Below, piece by piece: positions 9,792 through 19,486 of a stretch of DNA of 64,000 bases (the first letter of the stretch is position 1; each line of letters begins with the position of its first letter). This DNA is from Burkholderia puraquae (GTDB taxonomy: Bacteria; Pseudomonadota; Gammaproteobacteria; Burkholderiales; Burkholderiaceae): assembly GCF_002099195.1 (NCBI RefSeq), contig NZ_NBYX01000006.1:248001-312000 (forward strand), read 5' to 3'. The notes under the pieces are model-generated. The model ran no database searches. It saw nothing but the letters and a program-made list of their open reading frames with translations, and was not told the DNA's origin. The position numbers and the translations under genes were made by a program.

Positions 9792-10964
9792 ATGGATCTG
9801 GATTTCTGGTGGTTGCTCGCGATTCCGGTCGCGTTCGCGCTTGGTTGGGCGGCGTCACGCTATGACCTGAAGAATCTCCTGTCGGAGAGTGCCAACCTGC
9901 CGCGATCGTATTTTCGCGGCCTGAATTTTCTGTTGAACGAACAACCCGACAAGGCGATCGACGCGTTCATCGAGGTCGCCAAGCTCGATCCCGAGACGGT
10001 TGAGCTGCACTTCGCGCTTGGCAACCTGTTTCGCCGCCGCGGCGAGACCGACCGCGCGATTCGCGTGCACCAGAACCTGCTGAGCCGCACGGACCTGCCG
10101 GTCAACGAGCGCGACCACGCGCTGTACGAGCTTGGCCAGGATTTCCTGAAGGCCGGCCTGCTGGACCGTGCCGAGGAGGCGTTTCACAAGCTCGCCGACG
10201 GCGATTACGCGCTCGGCGCGCAACGGGCGCTGCTGACGATCTACGAGATCGAGAAGGACTGGAACAAGTCGATCGATACGGCGAAGCGTATCGAATCGAT
10301 GAGCGACAAGCCGCTTGGCGTCGAAATTGCGCAGTTCCACTGCGAACTCGCGCAGGACGCGCTGCAGCGCAAGAACGCATCAGCGGCAGCCGAACAGCTG
10401 CGCCTGGCGCTGACCGTGAACCCGCAGAACGTTCGCGCGACGGTCCTGTCCGGCGATGCAGCGGAAGCGGAGGGCAACCACGCGGCCGCGATCGAACACT
10501 GGAAGCGCGTCGAAGTGCAGAATCCGGCGTATCTGCCGCTCGTCGCCGACAAGCTGATGAAGGCGTATGTCGCGCTCGGCAAGAACGCCGAAGGCGCCGA
10601 GTTGCTGATGGGGTATGTCGACCGCTATCCGTCGAACGACCTGCTCGACATTGCGTACCAGCACATCGCGGGGTTGCGTGGCCAGGATGCGGCGCACACG
10701 CTCGCGCGCACGCAGATGGAGAAATCGCCGAACCTGTCCGGGATGCTGCATCTGCTCGATGCGCAAATCGCGGCGGCGGACGAACCGCGCCGTAAGGAAC
10801 TTGAAATGATGCGTGCGCTGATCAAGCAGCGCACGAAGAATCTGCCACGGTATACGTGCCAGAATTGCGGTTTCCGGGCACGGCTCTTCTACTGGCAGTG
10901 CCCTGGATGCAGCGGCTGGGAAACCTATGCGCCGCGCCGCGTCGAACCTGCGATGCCGGGCTGA
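9792..10964 (+). CDS. lapB: Lipopolysaccharide assembly protein B
   Basis: A 390-residue LapB (YciM). An N-terminal membrane helix (FWWLLAIPVAFALGWAASRYD) is followed by about nine tetratricopeptide repeats and a C-terminal rubredoxin-like metal knuckle (CQNCGF, then CPGCSGW). In enterobacteria LapB presents LpxC to the protease FtsH and so sets the rate of lipid A synthesis; the same job is inferred here. ATG 9792 was chosen because the helix begins there. It sits between lapA and the nucleotide-sugar genes ugd, hldA and hldD, all on the same strand. Confidence 0.95.
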   Translation: MDLDFWWLLAIPVAFALGWAASRYDLKNLLSESANLPRSYFRGLNFLLNEQPDKAIDAFIEVAKLDPETVELHFALGNLFRRRGETDRAIRVHQNLLSRTDLPVNERDHALYELGQDFLKAGLLDRAEEAFHKLADGDYALGAQRALLTIYEIEKDWNKSIDTAKRIESMSDKPLGVEIAQFHCELAQDALQRKNASAAAEQLRLALTVNPQNVRATVLSGDAAEAEGNHAAAIEHWKRVEVQNPAYLPLVADKLMKAYVALGKNAEGAELLMGYVDRYPSNDLLDIAYQHIAGLRGQDAAHTLARTQMEKSPNLSGMLHLLDAQIAAADEPRRKELEMMRALIKQRTKNLPRYTCQNCGFRARLFYWQCPGCSGWETYAPRRVEPAMPG

Positions 10965-11054
10965 TCCCGGCACGCGGAACCAACGCGCAGCGGTTGCCGC
11001 CGGGCTCGTTCCGGCGGCCAAGTTAGTCAATTACCGGGAAGTACCGGAACATCT

Positions 11055-12455
11055 ATGAAAATCACCATCATCGGCACCGGCTATGTCGGTCTCGTCACGG
11101 GCGCGTGCCTCGCGGAGATCGGTCACGACGTCTTCTGTCTCGACGTCGATCTGCGCAAGATCGACGTCCTGAACAACGGCGGGATGCCGATTCACGAACC
11201 GGGGCTGCTGGACATCATCGCGCGCAACCGTGCGGCAGGGCGCCTGCGTTTCTCGACCGACATCGCGGCGAGCGTCGCGCACGGCGAGATCCAGTTCATC
11301 GCCGTCGGCACGCCGCCCGACGAGGACGGCTCGGCCGACCTGCAGTACGTGCTCGAAGCCGCGCGCAACATCGGCCGCCACATGACGGGCTTCAAGGTGA
11401 TCGTCGACAAGTCGACGGTGCCGGTCGGCACCGCGCAGCGCGTGCGCGGCGTGGTCGACGAGGCGCTTGCGGCCCGCGGGCTGGCAGGCAGCGTCGCGCA
11501 TCGCTTCTCGGTCGTGTCGAACCCGGAGTTCCTGAAGGAGGGCGCCGCGGTCGAAGACTTCATGCGTCCGGACCGGATCATCATCGGTGTCGACGGCGAC
11601 GAGACGGGCATGATCGCGCGCGAGAAGATGAAGAAGCTTTACGCGCCGTTCAACCGCAACCACGAGCGCACGATCTACATGGACGTGCGTTCGGCCGAAT
11701 TCGCGAAATACGCGGCGAACGCGATGCTTGCAACGCGTATCTCGTTCATGAACGAGATGTCGAATCTCGCGGACAAGGTCGGCGCGGACATCGAGGCCGT
11801 GCGCCGCGGGATCGGCTCCGATCCGCGCATCGGCTATCACTTCCTGTACGCCGGCGTCGGCTACGGCGGCTCGTGCTTCCCGAAGGACGTCCAGGCGCTG
11901 ATTCGCACGGCCGGCGAGAATGGCCAGCCGCTGCGCATCCTGGAAGCCGTCGAGGCGGCCAACCATGCGCAGAAAGACGTGCTGATCGGCAAGATCGAGC
12001 AGCGCTTCGGCGCCGACCTGACCGGCCGCGAGTTCGCGGTCTGGGGCCTCGCGTTCAAGCCGAACACCGACGACATGCGCGAGGCGCCGAGCCGGCGCCT
12101 GATCGCCGCACTGCTCGAGCGCGGTGCGACCGTGCGCGCATACGATCCGGTTGCGGTCGACGAGGCACGGCGCGTGTTTGCGCTCGATTTCGGCGCCGAT
12201 CCGGACGCACTGGCGCGGCTGCATCTCGTCGAGACGCAGGACATCGCCGTGACGGGCGCGGATGCGCTCGTGATCGTGACCGAGTGGAAGGAATTCCGAA
12301 GCCCCGATTTCACGCGCCTGAAGGCTGAGCTGAAGGCGCCGGTGATCTTCGACGGGCGCAACCTGTACGAGCCGGACGCGATGGCCGAACTGGGCATCGA
12401 CTACTACGCGATCGGCCGGCCGTACGTCGATCCCCAGTCGTCCTCCCGTGGCTGA
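11055..12455 (+). CDS. ugd: UDP-glucose 6-dehydrogenase
   Basis: A 466-residue NAD-dependent enzyme that oxidises UDP-glucose to UDP-glucuronate, the precursor of 4-amino-4-deoxy-arabinose and of several polysaccharides. The N-terminal [15 protein letters not shown] dinucleotide fold, STVPVGT, and the catalytic cysteine in YGGSCFPKD are all intact. The length fits the family. In Burkholderia, arabinosamine modification of lipid A and core is essential, so this gene is likely important there. It lies 90 bases after lapB, and the following hldA starts within or just after its stop. Confidence 0.96.
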   Translation: MKITIIGTGYVGLVTGACLAEIGHDVFCLDVDLRKIDVLNNGGMPIHEPGLLDIIARNRAAGRLRFSTDIAASVAHGEIQFIAVGTPPDEDGSADLQYVLEAARNIGRHMTGFKVIVDKSTVPVGTAQRVRGVVDEALAARGLAGSVAHRFSVVSNPEFLKEGAAVEDFMRPDRIIIGVDGDETGMIAREKMKKLYAPFNRNHERTIYMDVRSAEFAKYAANAMLATRISFMNEMSNLADKVGADIEAVRRGIGSDPRIGYHFLYAGVGYGGSCFPKDVQALIRTAGENGQPLRILEAVEAANHAQKDVLIGKIEQRFGADLTGREFAVWGLAFKPNTDDMREAPSRRLIAALLERGATVRAYDPVAVDEARRVFALDFGADPDALARLHLVETQDIAVTGADALVIVTEWKEFRSPDFTRLKAELKAPVIFDGRNLYEPDAMAELGIDYYAIGRPYVDPQSSSRG

Positions 12456-12462
12456 TCGCACG

Positions 12463-13413
12463 ATGAATACTCTCCGCGAAATCGTTCCGGTGCCGCGCGA
12501 GCAACTCGCGCGCTCGCGCGTGCTTGTCGTCGGCGACGTGATGCTCGACCGTTACTGGTTCGGCAACGTCGATCGCATTTCGCCTGAGGCGCCGGTGCCG
12601 GTCGTGCACGTGCAGCGCCAGGAAGAGCGGCTCGGCGGCGCGGCCAACGTCGCGCGCAATGCCGTGACGCTCGGCGGCCAGGCCGGGTTGCTGTGCGTCG
12701 TCGGTTGCGACGAACCCGGCGAGCGGATCGTCGAGTTGCTCGGCAGCAGCGGCGTGACGCCGCATCTCGAGCGCGACCCGGCGCTGCCGACCACGATCAA
12801 GCTGCGCGTGCTCGCGCGCCAGCAGCAACTGCTGCGCGTCGACTTCGAGGCCATGCCGACGCACGAGGTGCTGCTCGCGGGGCTCGCGCGCTTCGATGCA
12901 CTGCTGCCGCAGCACGACGTCGTGCTGATGTCGGATTACGCGAAAGGCGGCCTGACGCACGTCACGACGATGATCGAGAAGGCGCGTGCGGCCGGCAAGT
13001 CCGTTCTCGTCGACCCGAAGGGCGACGACTGGGCACGCTATCGCGGCGCGTCGCTGATCACGCCGAATCGCGCGGAATTGCGCGAAGTGGTCGGGCAGTG
13101 GAAATCGGAAGACGATCTGCGCGCACGCGTCGCGAAGCTGCGCGCGGAACTCGACATCGATGCGCTGCTGCTCACGCGTTCCGAAGAAGGCATGACGCTG
13201 TTTTCCGCCACCGGTGAACTGCACGCCCCGGCGCTCGCGCGCGAGGTGTTCGACGTGTCGGGCGCGGGCGATACCGTGATCGCGACGGTCGCGACGATGC
13301 TCGGCGCGGGCGTGCCGCTCGTCGACGCCGTCGTGCTCGCGAATCGCGCGGCAGGTATCGTGGTCGGCAAGCTCGGCACGGCCACGGTGGACTACGACGA
13401 ACTGTTTCACTGA
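12463..13413 (+). CDS. hldA: D-glycero-beta-D-manno-heptose-7-phosphate kinase
   Basis: A 316-residue PfkB-family kinase equal to the first domain of E. coli HldE. It phosphorylates heptose 7-phosphate at C1 for the lipopolysaccharide inner core. Visible are VLVVGDVMLDRYWFGNVDRI, EERLGGAANVARN and the catalytic FDVSGAGDTVIAT near the end. There is no C-terminal nucleotidyltransferase domain, so a separate hldC must exist elsewhere. ATG 12463 is eight bases past the ugd stop; GTG 12448, overlapping ugd, is an alternative. Neither has a strong ribosome-binding site, which suggests coupling to ugd translation. Confidence 0.94.
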   Translation: MNTLREIVPVPREQLARSRVLVVGDVMLDRYWFGNVDRISPEAPVPVVHVQRQEERLGGAANVARNAVTLGGQAGLLCVVGCDEPGERIVELLGSSGVTPHLERDPALPTTIKLRVLARQQQLLRVDFEAMPTHEVLLAGLARFDALLPQHDVVLMSDYAKGGLTHVTTMIEKARAAGKSVLVDPKGDDWARYRGASLITPNRAELREVVGQWKSEDDLRARVAKLRAELDIDALLLTRSEEGMTLFSATGELHAPALAREVFDVSGAGDTVIATVATMLGAGVPLVDAVVLANRAAGIVVGKLGTATVDYDELFH

Positions 13414-13476
13414 GCGCATGCGGCGGCGCGACGAGCGCGCCGCACGCATGGCTCGCACTTTTCAGGCAGGACGATC

Positions 13477-14469
13477 ATGACCCTCATCGTCACCGGCGCA
13501 GCCGGTTTTATCGGCGCGAACATCGTCAAGGCGCTCAACGAGCGCGGCGAGACGCGCATCATCGCGGTCGACAACCTGACGCGCGCGGACAAGTTCCGGA
13601 ATCTCGTCGATTGCGAGATCGACGACTACCTGGACAAGACGGAATTCGTCGAACGCTTCGCGCGCGGCGATTTCGGCACGGTGCGCGCGGTATTCCACGA
13701 AGGCGCCTGTTCGGACACGATGGAAACCGACGGCCGCTACATGATGGACAACAATTTCCGCTACAGCCGCGCGGTGCTCGACGCCTGCCTCGCACAGGGC
13801 ACGCAGTTCCTGTACGCGTCGTCGGCGGCGATCTATGGCGGCTCGACGCGTTTCGTCGAGGAGCGTGACGTCGAGGCGCCGCTGAATGTCTACGGCTATT
13901 CGAAGTTCCTGTTCGACCAGGTGATCCGTCGCGTGCTGCCGACCGCGAAGAGCCAGATCGCCGGCTTCCGCTATTTCAACGTGTATGGCCCGCGCGAGAC
14001 GCACAAGGGTCGCATGGCGTCGGTCGCGTTCCACAACTTCAACCAGTTCCGCACGGAAGGCAAGGTGAAGCTGTTCGGCGAGTACAACGGCTATGCACCG
14101 GGCGAGCAGACGCGTGACTTCGTGTCGGTCGAGGACGTGACGAAGGTGAACCTGTTCTTCTTCGATCATCCGGAGAAGTCGGGCATCTTCAACCTCGGTA
14201 CCGGCCGTGCGCAACCGTTCAACGATATCGCGTCGACGGTCGTGAATACGCTGCGCGCACTCGACAACCTGCCGCCGCTGACGCTCGCGCAGCAGGTCGA
14301 GCAGGGGTTGATCGAATACGTGCCGTTTCCCGATGCGTTGCGCGGCAAGTACCAGTGCTTCACGCAGGCCGACCAGTCGAAGCTGCGTGCGGCCGGTTAC
14401 GACGCACCGTTCCTGACCGTGCAGGAAGGCGTCGACCGCTATGTGCGTTGGCTATCCGGCCAGGTTTAA
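13477..14469 (+). CDS. hldD: ADP-L-glycero-D-manno-heptose 6-epimerase
   Basis: A 330-residue short-chain dehydrogenase/reductase-fold epimerase that makes the heptose donor for the lipopolysaccharide core. The N-terminal [20 protein letters not shown] binds NADP, and the [11 protein letters not shown] motif carries the catalytic Tyr and Lys. [25 protein letters not shown] and RDFVSVEDV are typical of HldD. It follows hldA by 63 bases, so two of the heptose-pathway steps are adjacent. Confidence 0.96.
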   Translation: MTLIVTGAAGFIGANIVKALNERGETRIIAVDNLTRADKFRNLVDCEIDDYLDKTEFVERFARGDFGTVRAVFHEGACSDTMETDGRYMMDNNFRYSRAVLDACLAQGTQFLYASSAAIYGGSTRFVEERDVEAPLNVYGYSKFLFDQVIRRVLPTAKSQIAGFRYFNVYGPRETHKGRMASVAFHNFNQFRTEGKVKLFGEYNGYAPGEQTRDFVSVEDVTKVNLFFFDHPEKSGIFNLGTGRAQPFNDIASTVVNTLRALDNLPPLTLAQQVEQGLIEYVPFPDALRGKYQCFTQADQSKLRAAGYDAPFLTVQEGVDRYVRWLSGQV

Positions 14470-14542
14470 GCGGAAGCGTTGCATCGATAGACTGGGTCTC
14501 ACGGTCGGCAGCCGCCGGCCGTATTCATCGGAGATCCAGCAC

Positions 14543-14887
14543 ATGATCAGGAAATGGTTGGCCGCAGCGGCAATGCTCGGCACGATTGCGTCGGCCTGGG
14601 CGGCCGTCGACGTCAACACCGCGAACGAGGATGCGCTTGTCGGCATCAAGGGCATCGGCCCGGCACGGGCGAAAGCGATTCTCGACGAACGCGGCGCACG
14701 CGGTCCGTTCAGGAATGCGGACGATCTCGCATCACGCGTGAAAGGCATGGGCGGTCATACCGTCGAGCGGCTTCAGCAGGAAGGCCTGACGATAGGCGCG
14801 GGCGGCACGGGCGCCGCGCTGCCGGCCGCGGGCAAACCGGCTACCGGCAAGCCTGCGGCTGCACCTGCCCGCACCGCGCAGAAGTAA
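14543..14887 (+). CDS. ComEA-like helix-hairpin-helix protein
   Basis: A 114-residue exported DNA-binding-type protein. Residues 1-20 form a signal peptide ending ASAWA. Residues 22 to about 75 carry tandem helix-hairpin-helix elements (NTANEDALVGIKGIGPARAKAILDER with GPFRNADDL), as in ComEA, the periplasmic DNA receptor of natural transformation. The C-terminus is an Ala/Pro/Gly/Lys-rich tail (PAAGKPATGKPAAAPARTAQK). It is single-domain and has no competence genes beside it, so a role in DNA uptake is only inferred from the family. ATG 14543 places the signal peptide at the start. Confidence 0.85.
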   Translation: MIRKWLAAAAMLGTIASAWAAVDVNTANEDALVGIKGIGPARAKAILDERGARGPFRNADDLASRVKGMGGHTVERLQQEGLTIGAGGTGAALPAAGKPATGKPAAAPARTAQK

Positions 14888-14942
14888 CGCGTCGCGCGCA
14901 GCCGACAACGAGCTCCTTCAGTCGCCGTCGTTGCGACGGCTT

Positions 14943-14966
14943 CCCGCGGCATGCCGCGGGTTTTTT
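14943..14966 (+). terminator. Intrinsic terminator after the ComEA-like gene
   Basis: CCCGCGGCATGCCGCGGG is a complete palindrome followed by six Ts. Confidence 0.88.
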
Positions 14967-15101
14967 GCGTGGGCACGGCGTATGTGGCGGCCATACGTTG
15001 CACGGCCGGCGTATTCCATCGTCGCAATGGGGTTGCCGGCGCGAGCAGCGGTGCTGGTTTACAATCGATCGATTGATCGGCCTCGTACTCACGGTATATC
15101 C

Positions 15102-16004
15102 ATGGCTTACAAAACTATCGAAGACACGATCGGCAACACGCCGCTCGTCCAACTGGTCCGCTTGCCGGACGACGAGATTCGCGCGCGCAACAACGTCGTG
15201 CTCGCGAAGCTCGAAGGCAACAATCCGGCCGGTTCCGTGAAGGATCGTCCGGCCCTGTCGATGATCGGCAAGGCCGAGGCGCGCGGGCGCATCAAGCCGG
15301 GCGATACGCTGATCGAGGCGACGAGCGGCAACACGGGTATCGCACTCGCGATGGCAGCGGCGATCCGCGGCTACAAGATGGTGCTGATCATGCCGGAGGA
15401 CCTGTCGGTCGAGCGCCGCCAGAGCATGGCCGCCTACGGTGCCGAAATCATCCTGACGCCGGTGAAGGGCGGGATGGAACTGGCACGCGATCTCGCGGAC
15501 GAGATGCAGCGCGAAGGCAAGGGCGTGATCCTCGACCAGTTCGCGAACCCCGACAATCCGGTCGCGCACTACGAAGCGACGGGCCCGGAAATCTGGCGCG
15601 ATACCGAAGGGCGGGTCACGCATTTCGTGTCGGCGATGGGTACGACGGGCACGATCATGGGCACGTCGCGCTACCTGAAGGAACAGAATCCGGCGATCGA
15701 GATCATCGGTGCGCAGCCGGAAGACGGTTCTCGCATTCCGGGTATCCGCAAGTGGCCGGAAGCGTACATGCCGACGATCTTCGATCGTAGCCGCATCGAC
15801 CGCGTCGAGAGCGTGAGCCAGGCTGCTTCCGAAACGATGACGCGCCGGCTTGCAGCGGTCGAAGGCATCTTCGCGGGCATTTCGTCGGGTGGCGCATGCG
15901 AAGTCGCGATGCGCCTCGCGCGTCAGGTCGAGAATGCGACGATCGTGTTCATCGTCTGCGATCGCGGCGACCGCTACCTGTCCACGGGCGTGTTTCCTGC
16001 CTGA
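15102..16004 (+). CDS. cysM: Cysteine synthase B
   Basis: A 300-residue PLP enzyme that replaces the acetyl group of O-acetylserine with sulfide or thiosulfate. The PLP lysine is in NPAGSVKDRPA (about Lys44) and the phosphate-binding loop is TSGNTGIALAMAAAI. Sequence features (IEDTIGNTPLVQL, EGIFAGISSGGA, RGDRYLSTGVF) and the 300-residue length match CysM better than CysK. ATG 15102 was taken as start because the conserved MAYKTIEDTIGN begins there; upstream in-frame codons run through a terminator region. It is transcribed alone, ending at the bidirectional terminator 16039-16066. Confidence 0.95.
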   Translation: MAYKTIEDTIGNTPLVQLVRLPDDEIRARNNVVLAKLEGNNPAGSVKDRPALSMIGKAEARGRIKPGDTLIEATSGNTGIALAMAAAIRGYKMVLIMPEDLSVERRQSMAAYGAEIILTPVKGGMELARDLADEMQREGKGVILDQFANPDNPVAHYEATGPEIWRDTEGRVTHFVSAMGTTGTIMGTSRYLKEQNPAIEIIGAQPEDGSRIPGIRKWPEAYMPTIFDRSRIDRVESVSQAASETMTRRLAAVEGIFAGISSGGACEVAMRLARQVENATIVFIVCDRGDRYLSTGVFPA

Positions 16005-16038
16005 ACGCGGGCAGGCGCGCGTCGTGCGCCTGCGATAA

Positions 16039-16066
16039 AAAAAGCGCCGCTTGTGCGGCGCTTTTT
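16039..16066. terminator. Bidirectional terminator between cysM and mltB
   Basis: AAAAAGCGCCGC and GCGGCGCTTTTT pair around TTGT. Flanking A and T runs let it serve cysM on the plus strand and mltB on the minus strand. Confidence 0.92.
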
Positions 16067-16083
16067 CTTTGGGCGGACGGTGC

Positions 16084-17301
16084 TTACTGCGACTGCGTTT
16101 CGGTATCGATCGGCTGAAGTGCGCCGCTCGCTTCCATCTGTGCCTTCACGGCCTCGCCAAGCTGGTACACGGTGAGCGCGTAGAAGAAGCTGCGGTTGTA
16201 GCGCGTCAGTACGTAGAAATTCTTGAGCCCGAGCATGTATTCGGTCGCGCGGCCCGGCGACGGCAAATCGACCACCGTTACAGGTGTCCCGCCTTCGGTG
16301 GTGATGTTGACCGTCGGCTCGTTCAGCGTCATGCCCGCGCGCAGCAGTTGCGACAGCGCCCAGTGCGGTTCGGGCTGGCCGTCGGCGGCGGCCTGTGCGA
16401 TCCCCAGGCTGCCCGTATCGGGTGTGATCTGCCAGACCACCGGGCGGTCGGTTTCCCAGCCGTGCTGCTTCAGGTAGTTCGCGACGCTGCCGATCGCATC
16501 GACAGGACTGCTGCGCAGGTCGACATGGCCGGTGCCGTCGAAGTCGACCGCATATTCGCGGATGCTGCTCGGCAGGAACTGCGGGATCCCGATCGCGCCC
16601 GTATACGAGCCGAGCACGGTGGTCGGGTCGAGCTGGTTGTCGCGGGTCCAGACCAGGAAATCCTCGAGGTTCTTGCGGAAGGTCGCCTGGCGGCTGTCGC
16701 GATTCGGCGTGTCCGGATAGTCGAACGTGAGCGTCGTCAGCGCGTCGAGCACGCGGAAATTGCCCATGTAGCGGCCGTAGATCGTCTCGACGCCGATGAT
16801 GCCGACGATCACCTCGGGCGGCACGCCGAATTGCTCGGATGCGCGCTGCAGCGTTGCCTGGTTCGCCTTCCAGAATTTCACGCCCGCGTTGATGCGGATC
16901 GGCTCGATGAAGCGCGATCGATAGACGCGCCAGTTCTTGACCGTCGGCGACGGGGCCGGCTTCACGAGCTTGACGGCCGTCGCCGAATAGCTGATGCGCG
17001 AGAACAGCGCATGCAGGCTCGCCGAGTCGAAGCCGTTGCGGCTCACCATCTCGTCGATGAACGCGTCGACCTTCGCGTTGTTCGCGTAACGCTGCGGAAC
17101 GATTTCCTCTTCGAAGGTCTGGCCTTGCGGCGTCGGCTGCTGCGGCTGGGCCTGTGCGACGAGCTTGCCCGCGGATTTCGCGGGTTGCGTCTGCGCGCCG
17201 GCGGGCGCGGTGCCGAGGGCCGCGACTACAGCGGCCGCAACGAGCGGGACGCGAACACGGAACAGCGCGGAGAGAAGGGCGGCAGGCTTGCTGGAATTCA
17301 T
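16084..17301 (-). CDS. mltB: Lytic murein transglycosylase B
   Basis: A 405-residue cell-wall enzyme that cleaves the MurNAc-GlcNAc bond with formation of 1,6-anhydroMurNAc. A signal peptide covers about residues 1-40 (LVAAAVVAALGTAPAGAQTQ); it has no lipobox cysteine, so it is probably soluble or loosely bound in the periplasm, unlike E. coli MltB. The catalytic glutamate lies in VGIIGVETIYGRYMG, and YTGAIGIPQFLPSSIREYA is the family signature. The start MNSSKPAALL (17301) puts the signal peptide first; the frame is open upstream but reads as non-coding. Confidence 0.94.
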   Translation of the reverse strand: MNSSKPAALLSALFRVRVPLVAAAVVAALGTAPAGAQTQPAKSAGKLVAQAQPQQPTPQGQTFEEEIVPQRYANNAKVDAFIDEMVSRNGFDSASLHALFSRISYSATAVKLVKPAPSPTVKNWRVYRSRFIEPIRINAGVKFWKANQATLQRASEQFGVPPEVIVGIIGVETIYGRYMGNFRVLDALTTLTFDYPDTPNRDSRQATFRKNLEDFLVWTRDNQLDPTTVLGSYTGAIGIPQFLPSSIREYAVDFDGTGHVDLRSSPVDAIGSVANYLKQHGWETDRPVVWQITPDTGSLGIAQAAADGQPEPHWALSQLLRAGMTLNEPTVNITTEGGTPVTVVDLPSPGRATEYMLGLKNFYVLTRYNRSFFYALTVYQLGEAVKAQMEASGALQPIDTETQSQ

Positions 17302-17470
17302 GTCGAAGCGGGCGGACAGGGCGATTGGGTTCGGCGCAGTATACCCGACGGATCCAGCGTGCCGGGGCGTGGCGGGCTCCCGTTGTGGTAAGTTAGCGGC
17401 GAATTCGCGGCAGACGATGGACATCATTGATGGAGACCTGCGGCGCACCGTGCGCCGCGGATGACAGCTT

Positions 17471-18394
17471 ATGGCAACCGCTTTCTATACGCACCCCGAC
17501 TGCATGCTGCACGAGATGGGGGAATGGCATCCGGAATGCCCGGCTCGCCTGTCGGCGATCCAGGATCAACTGATTGCGAGCCGCATCGACGACCTGATCG
17601 TGCACGAGACCGCGCCGTTCGCGAGCGAGGTGGCACTGGGCCGGGTGCATACGCAGGCGCACATCGACTACATCCGGAGCATGACGCCGGTCGACGGCTA
17701 CGTCGAGATCGATCCCGATACGCTGATGAACCGCGATACGTGGCGCGCGGCGCTGCGCGCGGCCGGCGCCGCGATCGCGGCGACCGACGCGGTGATCGAA
17801 GGCCGCTATGCGAATGCGTTCTGCGGCGTGCGCCCGCCCGGCCACCATGCGGAGCCTGCGCGTGCGATGGGTTTCTGCTTCTTCAACAACGTCGCGATTG
17901 CCGCGCGGCATGCGCTCGACGTACACGGTCTCGAGCGCGTGGCGATCATCGATTTCGACGTGCACCATGGCAACGGCACCGAGGCCGCGTTCGCGAACGA
18001 CGAGCGCGTGCTGATGTGCAGCTTCTTCCAGCATCCGCTGTACCCGTTCTCGGGCGTCGATCACCAGGCGCCGAACATGGTCAACCTGCCGATGCCCGCG
18101 CGCAGCAACGGGATGGCGATCCGCGAAGCCGTCGACATGTTCTGGCTGCCGCGCCTCGATGCGTTCAAGCCGCAGATGCTGTTCGTGTCGGCGGGTTTCG
18201 ATGCGCATCGCGAGGACGATATCGGCAACCTCGGCCTCGTCGAATCCGACTTCGAATGGCTGACTGCGCAGATCGTCGACGTGGCGCGCCGGCATGCGCA
18301 GGGCCGCATCGTGAGCTGCCTCGAAGGCGGCTACAACCTCTCCGCGCTCGGGCGCAGCGTTGTCGCACACCTGCGCGTGCTGGCCGGCATTTGA
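17471..18394 (+). CDS. Histone-deacetylase-family amidohydrolase
   Basis: A 307-residue zinc hydrolase of the arginase/deacetylase fold, class II-like. Motifs in order are RPPGHHAEPARAMGFCFFNN, IDFDVHHGNGTEAAF, SAGFDAHRED and the terminal EGGYNLSALG. The paired histidines, the two metal-binding aspartates and the histidine of DVHHGNG are all present. Bacterial relatives deacetylate acetylpolyamines or other small acetylamides, or act on acetyl-lysine; the substrate cannot be told from sequence. It is divergent from mltB, with a 169-base gap, and converges on the next hydrolase gene. Confidence 0.88.
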   Translation: MATAFYTHPDCMLHEMGEWHPECPARLSAIQDQLIASRIDDLIVHETAPFASEVALGRVHTQAHIDYIRSMTPVDGYVEIDPDTLMNRDTWRAALRAAGAAIAATDAVIEGRYANAFCGVRPPGHHAEPARAMGFCFFNNVAIAARHALDVHGLERVAIIDFDVHHGNGTEAAFANDERVLMCSFFQHPLYPFSGVDHQAPNMVNLPMPARSNGMAIREAVDMFWLPRLDAFKPQMLFVSAGFDAHREDDIGNLGLVESDFEWLTAQIVDVARRHAQGRIVSCLEGGYNLSALGRSVVAHLRVLAGI

Positions 18395-18424
18395 TTTCCG
18401 ATTGGCCGGCCGGGCCCGGCGCGC

Positions 18425-19345
18425 TCAGCGCGCCGGCACGCGCGCGTGAATCCACGCGATCAGCGCGTCGATCACGCGATCGCGTTCGAGATCGTTCATC
18501 GTTTCGTGAAAGCTGCCTTCGTATAGCGTCAGCGTACGATCGGGCGAGCCGACGCGCGCCCCGAACGCGCGGCTGCCGTCCGGCTCGGTCAGCTTGTCCT
18601 CGGTGCCGTGATAGACGAGCACCGGTACGCGCAGCGCGCCGCGGCCGCTTTCGATGCGTGCCATCGCGTCGAGAATCTCCGCACCGGTGCGCGCCGGCAC
18701 CGCGCCGTGATGCACGAGCGGATCGGCGCGATTGGCCGCGATGATGGCTGGATCGCGCGACAGCAGCGCCGCATCGATCTTGATCGCGGGGAAGGTCGGC
18801 CAGACGCGGCTGATGACGCGGCTCACCGCGAGCATCCAGCGCGGCACGTCGCGCCCCGGCGCGAGCGCCGGGCTCGACAGCACGAGGCCCGTCAGCGCAT
18901 GGCCGCTTGCCGGCGCACGTTCGATCGCGTATAGCGCCGCGACCGCACCGCCCATGCTGTGCCCCATCAGGAACAGCGGCGAATTGCCGCGCGCGGCTTC
19001 GGCGATCAGTGCATCCGCATCGTTCAGGTAGCCGTCGAAGCGCTCGACCCAAGCACGCTTGCCGGGTGACTGGCCGTGCCCGCGCAGATCGATCGCGAGC
19101 ACGTCGATGCCGGCCGCATTCAGCCGACCGGCGAGCGCGGCATAGCGGCCCGCGTGTTCGGCAAGGCCGTGCACGAGTGCGATCGTCGCGCGCGGCGGCG
19201 CGGTGCCGTCGCCGGCCGGCCAGCGGTACGACGCCAGTTCGAGCCCGTCCGCGGTACGCAGCCGGCCCATGATCGGCGCGGGCGACGACGAAGGCGCCGG
19301 TCCGGCGGTGGCGGGTGCGGCGGCCGGCGTGGTGGTGGCGGTCAT
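18425..19345 (-). CDS. Alpha/beta hydrolase, monoacylglycerol-lipase type
   Basis: A 306-residue serine hydrolase. The oxyanion stretch VHGLAEHAGRYAALAGRL, the nucleophile elbow GHSMGG, the acid in VYHGTEDKLTEPDGS and the histidine in GSFHETMNDLERD form a complete catalytic triad in the order seen in monoacylglycerol lipase and PldB-like lysophospholipases. Residues 1 to about 25 are Ala/Pro/Thr-rich and probably disordered; no signal peptide is evident. The ATG at 19345 has AGGGGA at a good distance. The substrate is inferred to be a monoacylglycerol or lysophospholipid. Confidence 0.85.
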   Translation of the reverse strand: MTATTTPAAAPATAGPAPSSSPAPIMGRLRTADGLELASYRWPAGDGTAPPRATIALVHGLAEHAGRYAALAGRLNAAGIDVLAIDLRGHGQSPGKRAWVERFDGYLNDADALIAEAARGNSPLFLMGHSMGGAVAALYAIERAPASGHALTGLVLSSPALAPGRDVPRWMLAVSRVISRVWPTFPAIKIDAALLSRDPAIIAANRADPLVHHGAVPARTGAEILDAMARIESGRGALRVPVLVYHGTEDKLTEPDGSRAFGARVGSPDRTLTLYEGSFHETMNDLERDRVIDALIAWIHARVPAR

Positions 19346-19486
19346 CTGGCGTGTCCCCTGGCGGTTGGCATGTGTGTTCCGGATCATAGTCGCGGCACCG
19401 TTGCGGCGCGCCAGCGGCGCTCCTCTAATTTCGTATGGTTATGAAAAGATCGAAATCGATTATTAAGGGGAATGAGGGGTTTGCGG

